Origin: an uncultured Paludibacter sp.
GTDB taxonomy: Bacteria > Bacteroidota > Bacteroidia > Bacteroidales > Paludibacteraceae
DNA: 64,000 bases
NCBI GenBank assembly: GCA_937897985.1
Contig: CALCBD010000054.1
Coordinates: 1-64,000, forward strand
Direction of reading: 5' to 3'
This document shows, piece by piece, positions 64,000 through 64,000 of this stretch (its first letter is position 1; each line of letters opens with the position of its first letter). The position numbers and the translations under genes were made by a program. Under the pieces are notes generated by a model, which was not told where the DNA came from, did not search any database, and saw only the letters and a program-made list of their open reading frames with translations.

Positions 64000-64000
64000 G

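Noticed and set aside
1..64000. tRNA or rRNA genes
   Set aside because: Reading the intergenic gaps showed no T-loop plus acceptor pairing that could be supported; a covariance search would be decisive.

Overview
The window is 64 kb of a Bacteroidota chromosome, most likely order Bacteroidales. The evidence is consistent across the window. Promoters fit TAnnTTTG (the Bacteroidota -7 box) and Shine-Dalgarno sequences are scarce. LpxC is fused to FabZ, and DUF4492 precedes cydAB. Secreted proteins end in type IX secretion (T9SS) sorting domains, a PorZ-like gene runs off the right edge, and an Rhs tail of the type ending in IDPDG enters from the left. Most of the window is core chromosome. No tRNA, rRNA, CRISPR array or intact insertion sequence was recognised.

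Layout. 1-1.4 kb: end of an Rhs-family protein with an L,D-transpeptidase-like C-terminal domain, translationally coupled to a secreted two-SH3-like protein (candidate effector and immunity). 1.6-8.4 kb: T9SS beta-propeller protein, gdhA, a 5'-nucleotidase split into two genes, and a serine hydrolase. 8.5-16.7 kb: rpoN, PAP2-like membrane protein, prfB with its programmed frameshift, der, and DUF4492-cydA-cydB. 17.2-21.9 kb: mnmG, two parS-type sites, uvrC, tsaE and a small basic protein. 21.9-29.3 kb: M13 peptidase, dusB, a DUF5692-like membrane protein divergent from a TetR-secreted protein pair, and a U32 protein. 29.7-38.6 kb: two histidine kinases, the larger with about 13 PAS and 3 GAF domains and a one-base frameshift in its ATPase domain. 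38.6-42.8 kb: a 52-bp AT-rich tandem repeat, nadA, an AT-rich region with DnaA-box-like words, SDR, AraC and DUF1697. 43.2-51.7 kb: HD hydrolase, lpxD, lpxC/fabZ, lpxA, glnS and a membrane MutS-like ATPase. 52.3-54.8 kb: a cysteine-rich lipoprotein with a degenerate zincin-like motif followed by two tandem paralogous small proteins. 55.1-64 kb: M23/LysM peptidase, ndk, recG, ispD with an acyltransferase, SPOR protein, folE and the porZ-like gene.

How the genes work together. lpxD, lpxC/fabZ and lpxA are three early lipid A steps in one cluster. DUF4492-cydAB is a cytochrome bd quinol oxidase unit for low-oxygen respiration. The two kinases, transcribed in the same direction 41 nt apart, could form one phosphorelay. 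The TetR gene, its coupled secreted partner and the divergent membrane protein share an intergenic region with a 16-bp palindrome that is a good candidate operator.

The most interesting open points are: the two accessory loci shaped like effector plus immunity genes; the parS pair between mnmG and uvrC together with a DnaA-box-like cluster near 40.2 kb, which suggests that the replication origin may be near or inside the window; the large PAS kinase that appears broken by a single base; and short dispersed repeats found in convergent intergenic gaps. All functional calls come from reading motifs; no database search was possible.
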